A DNA stretch of 64,000 nucleotides, taken from the NCBI RefSeq assembly GCF_019915265.1, contig NZ_CP082780.1, positions 3,224,001-3,288,000 of the forward strand, written 5' to 3'. The stretch is from Bacillus aquiflavi. Its GTDB lineage: Bacteria; Bacillota; Bacilli; Bacillales; Cytobacillaceae. The position numbers and the translations under genes were made by a program. Below the pieces are notes generated by a model. That model ran no database searches. It was not told where the DNA came from and saw only the letters and a list, made by a program, of their open reading frames with translations. Positions 16,909 through 25,889 of the stretch are shown one piece after another. The number at the start of each line of letters is the position of its first letter. The stretch's first letter is position 1.

Positions 16909-18747
16909 TTAATACTCAAACTTCTCTTTTAAAGAATGAATATCTTCGGCATTACCACTAACAAGTAATCGATCTCCTTGTTGAACTTGTGTGTTACCAT
17001 GGGGAATAATAAATGACTCTCCGCGATAAATTCTTAAAATCAGAATATTGATAGGAAGCGGTAATTCACGTAATAAGCGATCATGATAATGAGGATTATC
17101 CATCCGTATTTCATGAATAGAATCGTCATCTTGTGTAATTAACTCTACAGCGGTTGGATGTTCAATTAACGCCTTTAATAACGTTCTTGAAGCATACAAT
17201 GTTGAAAATAGCACCATCCCTTCCTGCTCAACATGAATATTTTCATGATCTGGTGTTTCAACTCTAGTAATAATTCTTTGAATCCCAATTAACTGAGCAT
17301 GCTTAGCTAGCCGAATATTAGCTTCATCATCCATACTTCCAAACACAATAATATCAGCTTCAAAGGCACCGTTATCGGTCAATGATGAAACAGTTAATTC
17401 AATATCAATAACGGGAATATTTTTACCGTTTTCGCGCTTTAGTTCCCTATTTGTATCGTCCGGCTTTATCGAGGCAAACATCTTGATTTCATAGCCCGAC
17501 TTCAATAAGTCGTGTGCAACTGGGAGCGTGACATGATTAGCCCCTATAATCGATACAACCGTATTTCGTTCCTCTTCTTTAGGATACACTTTGTTAAATA
17601 AAACTGGAAATACAAGGCATGATAATATCGCAACTAAAATAAGTGCCCCGTGCATTTGTTCATTAATAATATTCATTTGTAATGCAATGGTTGATGCGGC
17701 AATGACAAGACTCAAGGTCGCGGATATTAATAGACCTGCTCCAACGACGTTTGGCCACGGATACCATTTTTTAAGAATTAAACTTGGCACCATTTTTGAA
17801 AGAAAGATCATCATGAGTAATAACGGAATTAATAAAAAAACTTTCGGATCCGCAAATAATTTCCACAAGTCCAGATTAACACCGACCATCACGAAAAATA
17901 TCGGTATTAAAAATCCATAGCCAAATGTATCCAACTGATGTGCAAAGTCCCTGTCAGGCATTAATAAAGAAACGATCACCCCAGCAAGGAATGCTCCTAA
18001 AATATTTTCAACTCCTAGCGTTTCTGATAAAACAACAAATAGCAAAATCAAGGCAAATACAGCCCTTGTACCCAACTGCACTGTTCCTTTACTAATTAAA
18101 GCGAACAAACCGCGGTTCGAAAACCGCTTTGCTAATATATACGTTACGAAAACTAAAACAAAGAAAACGATTAAAAGCAGCATTTTTGTAAAGTCTTTTG
18201 ATAGCGCACTTAAATAAACAGCTAATAAAATCATTGTAACAAAGTCAGAAATAACTGTGACGAGCAAAATGGTTTGACCAATTCCAGTTTTCATTAGCTT
18301 TTTTTCTTTAAGAACCGGCATAACAACGCCAAGTGAAATCGTTGCGATAATTAATGTCATTAAATACGGTTCAGAAACAAAACCTAACATCACAAGAATG
18401 AAGAAAAAAACAAATGATAGTAATAAAATTGCTACAAATATAATTAACGATATGATAAGAGGATTGGGTTCACCTTTGCGCTGTTTTGATTTTCCACTAA
18501 AAGAATTAAAATCAATCTCAACCCCACTTAAAAACATTAAATAAATAAACCCAAGTAAAGATAACAGATTTAACCAAGGATCGTCTGTAACTATGTTAAA
18601 TCCACTTTTTCCAATAATAAGCCCAGCAACAATTTCTGCTACAACAACTGGAAGTGCACGTAATTTTAAATGATGAAGCAATATGGGGATCAAAAATGCA
18701 ATTCCGACGACAATCATAAGTGACATTAAAGAAGTTGTTTGTTCCAT
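16909..18747 (-). CDS. CPA2-family monovalent cation:proton antiporter with TrkA domains (YjbQ-like)
   Basis: The 612-residue protein has 12-13 membrane helices (about 5-400) of the Na/H exchanger fold. A TrkA-N nucleotide-binding domain follows at about 408-520 (VSIIGANHVTLPVAHDLLKSGY), then a TrkA-C domain to the end (ILRIYRGESFIIPHGNTQVQQGDRLLVSG). This architecture matches KefB/YbaL and B. subtilis YjbQ, which exchange K+ or Na+ for protons under nucleotide or second-messenger control. A consensus promoter lies about 120 nt upstream, leaving a sizeable leader. Confidence 0.85.
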   Translation of the reverse strand: MEQTTSLMSLMIVVGIAFLIPILLHHLKLRALPVVVAEIVAGLIIGKSGFNIVTDDPWLNLLSLLGFIYLMFLSGVEIDFNSFSGKSKQRKGEPNPLIISLIIFVAILLLSFVFFFILVMLGFVSEPYLMTLIIATISLGVVMPVLKEKKLMKTGIGQTILLVTVISDFVTMILLAVYLSALSKDFTKMLLLIVFFVLVFVTYILAKRFSNRGLFALISKGTVQLGTRAVFALILLFVVLSETLGVENILGAFLAGVIVSLLMPDRDFAHQLDTFGYGFLIPIFFVMVGVNLDLWKLFADPKVFLLIPLLLMMIFLSKMVPSLILKKWYPWPNVVGAGLLISATLSLVIAASTIALQMNIINEQMHGALILVAILSCLVFPVLFNKVYPKEEERNTVVSIIGANHVTLPVAHDLLKSGYEIKMFASIKPDDTNRELKRENGKNIPVIDIELTVSSLTDNGAFEADIIVFGSMDDEANIRLAKHAQLIGIQRIITRVETPDHENIHVEQEGMVLFSTLYASRTLLKALIEHPTAVELITQDDDSIHEIRMDNPHYHDRLLRELPLPINILILRIYRGESFIIPHGNTQVQQGDRLLVSGNAEDIHSLKEKFEY

Positions 18748-18871
18748 AATCGACTCCCATTCTATTTAATGATCATGCGGTAACTATTAAATTATTGTTA
18801 ATTTATAAAAAATACAGTTAACTTGCTTTCACCTCGGGCTGCGTTACTTAACTAAGGGAGGGTTTTTCCAA

Positions 18872-18900
18872 GTATTAACTTTGTCCTATAAGTAAGTCAA
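18872..18900 (-). promoter_or_regulatory. Sigma-A promoter of the CPA2 antiporter gene
   Basis: On the minus strand TTGACT (18900-18895) and TAATAC (18877-18872) are separated by 17 bases. Confidence 0.6.
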
Positions 18901-18979
18901 TTTCTCGTGAAGTTTTGAACCACACCTATTATAAATGAACTGAATATTTTGTAAAACAAATATACATCTAATTTTTTTA

Positions 18980-19025
18980 ACATATAAAATAAAATAACAA
19001 TCAGCATAATTGACTGATTGTTATT
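18980..19025 (-). terminator. Terminator of the FAD/Rieske oxidoreductase gene
   Basis: A perfect 12-bp stem AATAACAATCAG (18993-19004) / CTGATTGTTATT (19014-19025), with a T-rich stretch after it on the minus strand. Confidence 0.75.
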
Positions 19026-19090
19026 CTTTATTTGCTCCCACTATTAAATAGAGAATAAATGGTTAATTGGATTTAAGTGTTCACAAATGA

Positions 19091-20632
19091 TTATTTTGTT
19101 TCTATTCTTTTTAAAGGTTGTTCAGCAGGCCCTTCTACCACTTCACCTATTATTGAAAATCTAGACCCATGACACGGACAATCCCATGTGCGATCACCGC
19201 TATTCCATTCCAATTCACAGCCTAAATGGGTGCACGTTGTGTCAACAATGTAAAGCTGTCCTTTTTCGTCTTTATACGCTCCAGCTCTTCTTCCATTTAC
19301 ATTGACAACAGAACCTTCATCATGATTAAGCTCGTCGGCTGTTCGTAAAGGATATTCCAACTTTCCTTCTATTAAATGCTTTGCAACATCTATGTTGGTT
19401 TTAATAAAGTTTTTCACACTTGGATCGGCTTTAAATCGAGAAGGCGTATAGACATCGATAAAAGGATTCTCTTTACCAACGATAATGTCACGAATTATTT
19501 GTGCAGCAGCAGTACTATTCGTCATCCCCCATTTTCGATAGCCTGTTGCAACTAATACGTTTTCCTTTTCGTTCGTAATACGTCCAACATATGGAATCTT
19601 GTCTAAGGTCGTTAAATCTTGAGCGGACCAACGATAAAGCATCGTTTCAATTCCAAACGTTTGTTGAGCAAAATCTCTTAATGCTTCATAATGTCGAATG
19701 GTTGAAATACCTTGACCTGTTTTATGATTTTCTCCTCCAACTAACAAAATTTTTTCACCATTTATGACTGTATCACGAAGTGAACGTTTCGGATCCTCTG
19801 CACTAATATACATGCCGCCAGGAAAAGGATTTTTCGTTTTTACCGCCATAAGGTAAGATCTCTCCGAGTACATTCTTGTTGGATAAAAGCCAAGACCATC
19901 GTAAAACGGATAGTGTGAGCAAACGGCTACATAATCACAAGCAATATGGTGACCATTCCTCATTTTCACTAATGTCTTTTCACTATAGTCTACATCTACT
20001 GCAGTAGTGTCTTCAAAAATCAATCCGCCATTTTCAGTTATCTCATTAACGAGCACTTTTAAATATTTAAGAGGATGAAATTGAGCTTGATTTTTCATAA
20101 CCAATGCAGATTTTATTGGTATGTCAAGCGGAATACTTTCAATCAAGTCCCCATTGATCCCAATTTTCTCATAAGCGTTGCTTTCATTTATTAACTTATT
20201 GATCGACTGAGAATCATTTGTATAAATGTACGCATCCTCATCCGTAAAGTCACAATCGATTTCTTTCTCTTTTACAATATTTCTAATAAATTGCAGTGCT
20301 TCATTATTAGCTTGAAAATATAGCCTTGCTATCTCTTCCCCAAAATGACTAATAATCTCATCATAAATAATTCCATGTTGTGCAGTAATTTTGGCTGTCG
20401 TGTGCCCTGTTGTCCCATTTAAAATAGAACCAGCGTCTATTAATGCTACTTTTAATCCTTCTTTAATTAGTAAATAAGCTGTTGTAATTCCTGTTATTCC
20501 ACCGCCAACTACAGCTACATCGACTTCAAGATTTTCTGATAATGCAGGAAACTTTTTGAAATTTACGGAATCCGTCCAATATGATTGAGGGAACTGGGTC
20601 ATCCTTCCACTTTTAAATTGCTCACTATACAT
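19091..20632 (-). CDS. FAD-dependent oxidoreductase with C-terminal Rieske [2Fe-2S] domain (YhfW-like)
   Basis: The 513-residue fusion has a DAO-type FAD domain (VDVAVVGGGITGITTAYLL at about 38-56) covering most of the chain. A Rieske domain at the C-terminus holds the iron-sulfur ligands in CTHLGCELEW and CPCHGSRF. The order matches YhfW of B. subtilis, an oxidoreductase of unknown substrate. ATG at 20632 follows GGAGGGTG; the frame continues upstream to a TTG that overlaps the ribosome site. Both neighbouring transcripts have their own terminators. Confidence 0.88.
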   Translation of the reverse strand: MYSEQFKSGRMTQFPQSYWTDSVNFKKFPALSENLEVDVAVVGGGITGITTAYLLIKEGLKVALIDAGSILNGTTGHTTAKITAQHGIIYDEIISHFGEEIARLYFQANNEALQFIRNIVKEKEIDCDFTDEDAYIYTNDSQSINKLINESNAYEKIGINGDLIESIPLDIPIKSALVMKNQAQFHPLKYLKVLVNEITENGGLIFEDTTAVDVDYSEKTLVKMRNGHHIACDYVAVCSHYPFYDGLGFYPTRMYSERSYLMAVKTKNPFPGGMYISAEDPKRSLRDTVINGEKILLVGGENHKTGQGISTIRHYEALRDFAQQTFGIETMLYRWSAQDLTTLDKIPYVGRITNEKENVLVATGYRKWGMTNSTAAAQIIRDIIVGKENPFIDVYTPSRFKADPSVKNFIKTNIDVAKHLIEGKLEYPLRTADELNHDEGSVVNVNGRRAGAYKDEKGQLYIVDTTCTHLGCELEWNSGDRTWDCPCHGSRFSIIGEVVEGPAEQPLKRIETK

Positions 20633-20734
20633 GAATTCACCCTCCAAAAATTTTTTCTACATTTAATTTTCCCTATCATGTAAAAATTCATGTATTTCGT
20701 TATTTGCTCTTTTCGTTCAGTACTCTTCCCCAAT

Positions 20735-20762
20735 CAAAAAAGGATTCCGTCACATAAATCCT
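20735..20762 (-). terminator. Terminator of the peroxiredoxin gene
   Basis: On the minus strand AGGATT (20762-20757) pairs with AATCCT (20746-20741) and is followed by TTTTT. It lies 8 bases after the stop codon and indicates a monocistronic gene. Confidence 0.7.
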
Positions 20763-20770
20763 CAATCATT

Positions 20771-21391
20771 CTAGATTGTTCCTGCGTTTTTTATATCTCG
20801 TTTGATCCCGGGCATACCTGGTACCCAGTTAGCTGGAGCACCAAGTCCTGTTCTTTTACCAAATTGGACCGCTTGAATAATTCGCAAAATTTCATATGCA
20901 TTGCGACCCACTTCTTTCGGATAAATAAGTTTAGAAATTATTCTTCCTTCGGGATCTATAAATACAGTAGCTCGAAAAGCAAGACCCGCTTCTTCATCTA
21001 ATACTCTGTACGCTTTAGAAATTTGCTGATTACGATCGGAAAGCAAAGGATATTGAACTAATTTAGCGGAAGGTGAAACGTCTTTAAATACTTTATGAGC
21101 ATAAACACTGTCTGTGCTTATTGCTAAAACTTCAGTATTTAATTGCTTTAACTCAGGATAAATAGCAGCGACCGCTGCCAATTCTGTCGGTCAAACAAAT
21201 GTAAAATCACTTGAATAGAAAAATAAGATGATCCATTTCCCAATATAATCTTCTAACCGAAAAGACTTTACCTCACCATTTATATACCCATCTACCTCAA
21301 ATGTTGGCGCAAAATCATCTCGAGTCGCACAAAATGGAGATGGACACTGTGGTGGGATTTGGTCTACCGTCAAGCGCTTTAATTCAGACAT
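20771..21391 (-). CDS. Peroxiredoxin with TGA at the peroxidatic position: probable selenoprotein
   Basis: Read through one TGA the product is 206 residues, a full-length AhpC/Prx1-type peroxiredoxin. The TGA (21193-21191, residue 67) replaces the catalytic cysteine of the hallmark motif FTFV-C-PTE. The frame on both sides is intact and well conserved (SSDFTFV before, PTELAAVAAIYPEL after; then AFRATVFIDPEGRI). The usual resolving cysteine in V-CPANW is absent (GLGAPANWVPG), but CPSPFC occurs near residues 16-21. A SECIS-like hairpin begins within 20 nt of the TGA. The likely role is selenium-dependent reduction of peroxides. The alternative is a pseudogene by a Cys-to-stop substitution. ATG at 21391 follows GAGGGG. 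Confidence 0.65.
21163..21180 (-). promoter_or_regulatory. Candidate bacterial SECIS element in the peroxiredoxin mRNA
   Basis: Counting on the minus strand from the TGA, 17 nt separate it from a GGUC loop (21173-21170). The loop is closed by GCAGC/GCUGC plus a G-U and a U-A pair; two more A-U pairs follow after one mismatch. The E. coli fdhF SECIS, from memory, also has a GGUC loop 18 nt after its UGA. The local GC content is far above that of the gene. Confidence 0.6.
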
Positions 21392-21502
21392 AGCATACAC
21401 CCCTCTTTTTTTTATAAGGTAATGTATCATATGTTTCTAAATATTTATCGTAACTTCTTTATTTTTTTAACTCAATTTTCCTCCGCTACTTGCGTTTTTT
21501 GC

Positions 21503-21537
21503 ACAAAAAAAGCTCTCTTAATAAGAGCCTTTTTTAA
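21503..21537 (-). terminator. Terminator of purC
   Basis: On the minus strand GGCTCTT / AAGAGAGC forms a short hairpin with one bulge, followed by a run of seven T residues, just after the purC stop codon. Confidence 0.7.
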
Positions 21538-21548
21538 ATCGTATTATT

Positions 21549-22235
21549 TCAGTCTGTTAACATTAATTGTTCTAATTGTAACGGTTCTATATAGTTTCCG
21601 TTTTTGTATGCCCTCATATTTCCGCCTGAAATTTCATCTATAAGAATAATTTGCCGATCTTCTCCTGCTCTGCCAAATTCTAATTTTATATCATACAGTT
21701 CAATGCCTTTTTTAGCTAATTCATCTTTTACAATTTGACTAATTTTTTTCGTTAAATCTTTTAATACTACATATTCATCCGCTGACAAAATCCCAAGCAT
21801 ATGAAGAGCATCTTGACTTATAGGCGGATCTTGACGTTCATCATCTTTCAAAGTCACCTCAACGAAAGCATCCAAGGCTTGTCCTTCTTTAGCATACATG
21901 CCGTACCTGCGTAGGAAACTTCCGACTGCTCTGTAACGGCAAATAACCTCAAGTCCATTCCCGAACATTGTTGCTGGTTTAACTGTCATCATAGCTTCTT
22001 CAATATTTGCATCTATGTAGTGAGTAGGGATACCTTTTTGTTTTAATTTTTCAAAAAAGTATTTCGTCAAGCTAAGTCCTGCTCTTCCTGCTCCTTCTAT
22101 CTTTAACCCAACTGTATTAGCCCCAGGATCAAACACCCCATTTTCCCCTGTTACATCGTCTTTAAACTTAAGCAAATAATTCCCATCATCTAAAGCATAC
22201 ACATCTTTCGTTTTACCCGTATATATAAGCTTCAT
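21549..22235 (-). CDS. purC: Stand-alone SAICAR synthetase (PurC)
   Basis: The 228-residue product carries family signatures: YTGKTKDVYAL with the ATP-binding glycine region, CRYRAVGSFLRRYG, and LYDIKLEFGR..ILIDEISGGNMR near the C-terminus. The enzyme joins aspartate to CAIR in step eight of purine synthesis. ATG at 22235 follows AAAGGA with 8-base spacing. It lies outside any pur operon and is flanked by its own terminator. The gene may be a second copy; only the genome can tell. Confidence 0.88.
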   Translation of the reverse strand: MKLIYTGKTKDVYALDDGNYLLKFKDDVTGENGVFDPGANTVGLKIEGAGRAGLSLTKYFFEKLKQKGIPTHYIDANIEEAMMTVKPATMFGNGLEVICRYRAVGSFLRRYGMYAKEGQALDAFVEVTLKDDERQDPPISQDALHMLGILSADEYVVLKDLTKKISQIVKDELAKKGIELYDIKLEFGRAGEDRQIILIDEISGGNMRAYKNGNYIEPLQLEQLMLTD

Positions 22236-22493
22236 TTTACATGTCCTTTCCACATAAAGATTTTAACCGCTATTCCAAATGTAAAATAAATATATGATTT
22301 ATTATATCACGTGGCAAATTACTAAAAGCAATGACCAATTTATTTTTTTATCTCCTCTTTTAAATCCCTTTAAAGCGTTGAATAGTTTACGCACATTAAG
22401 CAAATATTATAAGTGGAATTATCCCCAACCATTGGGCAAATTCCTAGCTAAATTATCTTTATGTCAGGAATAACAAGGAGGAAAGATACAAAA

Positions 22494-22613
22494 ATGAACG
22501 AGCAACGTGCTAAAGAAATTGCTGCTTCTCCTATAATGGCAAATGTCATTCATGAAGGGGTTCCCATCTACATTCAACATGTTGATGACGCAAATGGAAT
22601 TGCTAGAATTTAA
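22494..22613 (+). pseudogene. sspH: Truncated sspH, H-type small acid-soluble spore protein
   Basis: After a strong AAGGAGG site, 39 codons read MNEQRAKEIAASPIMANVI.. to ..GVPIYIQHVDDANGIARI, the first two thirds of the SspH family (about 59 residues in B. subtilis). The last 20 or so residues are missing: a TAA TAG pair follows, and a dispersed repeat begins 18 bp later. The repeat insertion may have removed the C-terminus. Full-length SspH is made in the forespore and found in the spore core. A short functional version is possible. Confidence 0.7.
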
Positions 22614-22630
22614 TAGAAGTGAAGTGGTTT

Positions 22631-22755
22631 CAGACTGTTGATAAACGCTCGTATTTTTTGTTACTTGCACCCTTGTTGTAAGCTATGAACGATTTGTTCT
22701 ATTCGCTTCCGCCCCGTGTTGCGTGCCCGTGCTGATATGCGTTTTTAACCAGTCT
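22631..22755 (+). repeat. Dispersed repeat, copy 1 (CAGACTGTTGA family)
   Basis: The left end CAGACTGTTGATAAACGCTC is the imperfect inverted repeat of the right end GCGTTTTTAACCAGTCT (15 of 19 positions). The interior contains GTTACTTGCAC and TATTCGCTTCCGCC-like blocks shared with the other copies. Confidence 0.6.
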
Positions 22756-22939
22756 CCAGAATTGATTCAATATTCATTTTGACTACTTCATTTTTAAAGG
22801 TGTGGCTTTCCCTCTTTAAATTATTATTTTTATAATTCTTTTAAACTGAATGAAGTGGTTTTTTTGCAATAATTTTTTTTGAAACCGAATGTAGAACTTT
22901 GACAATTTATGATGCCAAGCCGTTTCTTTAAATAAACAG

Positions 22940-23638
22940 TTAACCCATTTTCACATCTTCCTTTTCACTATTATGCACAGTAAAGTAAACGGCAAAAATA
23001 CCCGCTATCATCATGAAGATCGGTACTACTATCGTAGAATATAAATTAAATTCTGGAGACCCAGAATACAAGAATGTTACTATTAAGATAGATGTTATGA
23101 TCGTAGTGGCAACTGAGTTTTTCCTTAAACCAAAATATATCGGCACTAAAGAAATGATTGAATTAGTTAAGGCCAATAAAATAATGTTGGCTAACTGTTT
23201 TACAACGAATGGTAATGTTAATTCCCAAATAACAACACCGGATGTAACTTGTAACAAATAATAAAAACTATAAATAAGGAAAGATGATAATACGATTGAA
23301 AGAAATGTAAAAACAATGATAATAATCACTTTCGCCAATAAAATTTGTATTCGGTTAACTGGATAAGTAAATAACAAGAAGATAGTTTTATTTTTGTATT
23401 CCTCAATGATAAACTTGGAAATTAATACCCCTGCAAATAATACAAACACACCGTTTATAAATTGATTAACTATCTGTAAAATAACTTTATAGTCATTAGC
23501 AGTTGCGGTTCCTTCTGCACCTACTAAAAAAAAGAGTAACCAAGTAAAACCTAGAATACATAACGTACAAATAAATGATGCTACTATATTGCCTTTTATT
23601 TTAAATTTCGTTAATTCTAACTTTATAAGATTAAACAT
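22940..23638 (-). CDS. ABC-2 type permease of a bacitracin/lantibiotic-type transporter
   Basis: The 232-residue protein has six predicted membrane helices and starts MFNLIKLELTKFKIKGN, typical of BcrB/LanE-G permeases. ATG at 23638 follows AGAGGTG. It is the last gene of an ATPase / small protein / permease operon. Such transporters usually remove antimicrobial peptides from the membrane. No cognate two-component genes are adjacent. Confidence 0.75.
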   Translation of the reverse strand: MFNLIKLELTKFKIKGNIVASFICTLCILGFTWLLFFLVGAEGTATANDYKVILQIVNQFINGVFVLFAGVLISKFIIEEYKNKTIFLLFTYPVNRIQILLAKVIIIIVFTFLSIVLSSFLIYSFYYLLQVTSGVVIWELTLPFVVKQLANIILLALTNSIISLVPIYFGLRKNSVATTIITSILIVTFLYSGSPEFNLYSTIVVPIFMMIAGIFAVYFTVHNSEKEDVKMG

Positions 23639-23676
23639 GCAAGCCACCTCTTTTTTCCCTTAGAAAATAATCTTCT

Positions 23677-23883
23677 TTAATACACTCTTTTCTGGCTTTT
23701 AAAGCGAGGATCTTCAATAAATATAATAATAAATGCATTGATAACGGTAATGATGAACTTTTCCTCTGAATTGATATGTCCATTACTATGTTCAATTAAA
23801 TATAAAGTAAAATTAACTAATAGCACCATCCAATAAATTAATATTTTTAATTTTATAATGGCTAGTCTTTTTAAATTAAACAT
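23677..23883 (-). CDS. Small two-helix membrane protein of the ABC operon
   Basis: The 68-residue protein has two hydrophobic segments (about 12-32 and 45-61) and a basic tail. It starts MFNLKRLAIIKLK, similar to the start of the neighbouring permease, so it could be a shortened permease relic. It overlaps the ATPase stop by 8 bp with GGAG in front of its ATG, which argues for translation. Confidence 0.5.
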   Translation of the reverse strand: MFNLKRLAIIKLKILIYWMVLLVNFTLYLIEHSNGHINSEEKFIITVINAFIIIFIEDPRFKSQKRVY

Positions 23884-24799
23884 ATCTTTTTTCTCCATTA
23901 ATTAACTTCAAAAAATAATCCTCTAACGTACTTTGTTTTTTTGTAACGGATTCAATGTCCACGTCGTTTAATACGAAAGCTTTTGACAATTCATTCGTTG
24001 TAAATCCTGACTCATAAATTCTTATTAAATGCTGATCAAGAACTTTGAAGTTAGAAATATTTAGGATTCGATCTAAAACATAAGAAGCTTTCTTAACATC
24101 TTTTACCTGAACCTCAATAAACTCTACATGCTCCCCCTTAATATTTTCCATGGAGACTTCGGTTATTAACTTCCCTTCGCTAATTACCCCTATCGTATCA
24201 GCATTTTTTTCTAACTCACTCAAAATATGACTAGATATTAAGATCGTGACACCGTATTCCTTAGACAACATTTTAAATATTTCCCTAAACTCCTTAATTC
24301 CTACAGGATCTAAGCCATTGATTGGTTCGTCTAATATTAATAATTCTGGCTTCGTAATGATTGCTCTTGCCAGCCCCAATCTTTGCTTCATCCCTAATAA
24401 AAAATCCTTAACTTCCTTTCCCTCAATACCTTGTAAATTAACAAGTTTTAATACTTCGTCAATTGCATTTTCATTATGGAAGCCCATATATTTACAATGC
24501 AACTCCAAATTCTCTCTACCTGTAAGCTTTTCGTAAAAAATCGGATACTCAATAATAAGACCAAGCCTTTTAAAGATTTCATAAGATGTATTTGTAAGTT
24601 TCTCACCGAACATTTCAATTTCCCCGGCAGTTGGCTTTAAAAGACCTGTAATAAGCTTCATAACAGTCGTTTTCCCAGCACCATTCGGACCTAAAAAGCC
24701 ATAAATTTTTCCTTTTTCGACTTTCAAATTGACATTTGAAATAACTTCTTTTCCATTAAAAATTTTTGTTAAATTATAAGTTTGTATTATAAATGACAA
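23876..24799 (-). CDS. BcrA-type ABC ATPase with altered signature motif
   Basis: The 307-residue ATPase has Walker A GPNGAGKTT, Walker B LLILDEPINGLD and switch histidine SSH, plus a C-terminal extension typical of BcrA/LanF. The ABC signature reads FLLGMKQRLG where the paralogue at 47671-48591 has FSLGMKQRLG, so the usually invariant serine is leucine, one base change away. Function may be impaired. The start is TTG at 24799 behind GGGGGAG. Confidence 0.82.
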   Translation of the reverse strand: MSFIIQTYNLTKIFNGKEVISNVNLKVEKGKIYGFLGPNGAGKTTVMKLITGLLKPTAGEIEMFGEKLTNTSYEIFKRLGLIIEYPIFYEKLTGRENLELHCKYMGFHNENAIDEVLKLVNLQGIEGKEVKDFLLGMKQRLGLARAIITKPELLILDEPINGLDPVGIKEFREIFKMLSKEYGVTILISSHILSELEKNADTIGVISEGKLITEVSMENIKGEHVEFIEVQVKDVKKASYVLDRILNISNFKVLDQHLIRIYESGFTTNELSKAFVLNDVDIESVTKKQSTLEDYFLKLINGEKRYV

Positions 24800-25114
24800 A
24801 AAATCTCTCCCCCTTTTGTTTTACTCCTTATAAATATATTTTATATATGTAATCTTTCAATTAACTAACATATATCTTAAAAAATTATTAAGTTGAGATC
24901 ATTGACGAATCGGTTGTTGTTGGAAATGGCAACTTGTACAATGTTTTTAGTGCCATAAAAAAGAAAAACGATCATATTATATTGTTTGATAGTTATTTCA
25001 AAAATGCGTAAGTTCAAATATCATTTTGTTTATAATTATGATGACTCCATTAAATCATAGTATTTGTACCGTTATATTAATACAATTTATATAATACGAA
25101 GGAGTGTTTTTTCA

Positions 25115-25563
25115 ATGAAAAAAGTTTTTATGCAGTTTTTGTTTCTAGTGAGTATATCATTTCTTTTAGTAGGTTGTAGCGCGGGGAATAAAAAATTTAA
25201 TGATAAAAACTGGACCGATCACTTGGCGAAAACACAAAAAATTGAAGTGACATCACCGAACGAGGATAACGTGATTACTACGATTTCAGAAGATCAAGAA
25301 GTTAAAAACTTCATTGATTCGCTTAAACTTAATGAGTGGAAATCGAAAGAAATCCCTTCAGGAGCTGTGGAAGGAAATACAAAATGTACCAAGAAGATAC
25401 GATTACAATTTCTGAATTAGGCAAAAACAATAACAAATTAAATGAAATTGCGGATATTACAGTGTATGAAAATATTCCTTATATTGAATTTCATATGAAA
25501 AATTATACATTTAGTTTCAAGGTTCCAAAAGAAGTGACCAAATATCTTTCTGAATATAAATAG
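25115..25563 (+). pseudogene. Lipoprotein gene with a frameshift
   Basis: A signal peptide with lipobox LLVGCSAG starts at 25115 behind AAGGAG. The first frame ends at 25420, but from about 25385 the next frame continues coherently (YQEDTITISELGKNN..TFSFKVPKEVTKYLSEYK) to TAG at 25563, with a one-base deletion implied near 25370-25390. The rejoined product would be about 149 residues, an exported lipoprotein of unknown function. Confidence 0.65.
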
Positions 25564-25677
25564 TATAGGAGACTGTCTCAGAAGGGGTAATACAATAAAA
25601 CCACAATGTTGATATATCAACATTGTTGAGCATTAAAGGGGCTTCCAATAGCTTAAAATCTAATTATTGGCCCCTTT

Positions 25678-25791
25678 CAGACTGTTGACAAACACTCGCA
25701 TTCTGCGTTACTTGACTTCGTTGCCAAGCTTCTATTCGGCTTCCGCGTCGTGCTGCGTTCTTCTACTGTTAAGCGTTTTTAATTAGGCTGA
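25678..25791 (+). repeat. Dispersed repeat, copy 2
   Basis: Begins CAGACTGTTGACAAACACTC and ends GCGTTTTTAATTAGGCTGAG, an imperfect inverted pair. The interior has GCATTCTGCGTTACTTGACT and TATTCGGCTTCCGCG. Confidence 0.65.
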
Positions 25792-25810
25792 GTAAGCAAA
25801 TTCCCGAAAG

Positions 25811-25864
25811 GGTACCGCCCCCCGAAAGTTAGATTTATCACTCTAACTTTCGGGGATCGGTACC
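25811..25864. repeat. Long near-perfect hairpin
   Basis: The inner stem CCCCGAAAGTTAGA / TCTAACTTTCGGGG (14 bp) continues outward, after a 2-base internal loop, as GGTACCG / CGGTACC (7 bp). It lies between a dispersed repeat and the 3' end of the papain-like gene. It lacks a T tract on either strand, so it is not a classical terminator. Confidence 0.6.
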
Positions 25865-25889
25865 TTGCTACTCTTAAATGTATAACTAT

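Larger units (their letters stand above)
18748..19090. other. Intergenic region between the antiporter and Rieske-oxidoreductase genes
   Basis: 343 bp on the minus-strand path. It holds the terminator of the upstream oxidoreductase, the antiporter promoter and a leader of about 120 nt with a weak hairpin (GTTAAGTAACGC.. / ..GCAAGTTAAC). No known riboswitch consensus could be recognised. Confidence 0.5.

Noticed and set aside
18748-18872. Cyclic di-AMP (ydaO-type) riboswitch in the leader of the antiporter gene
   Set aside because: The leader has a weak hairpin, but the conserved ydaO sequence blocks could not be found.
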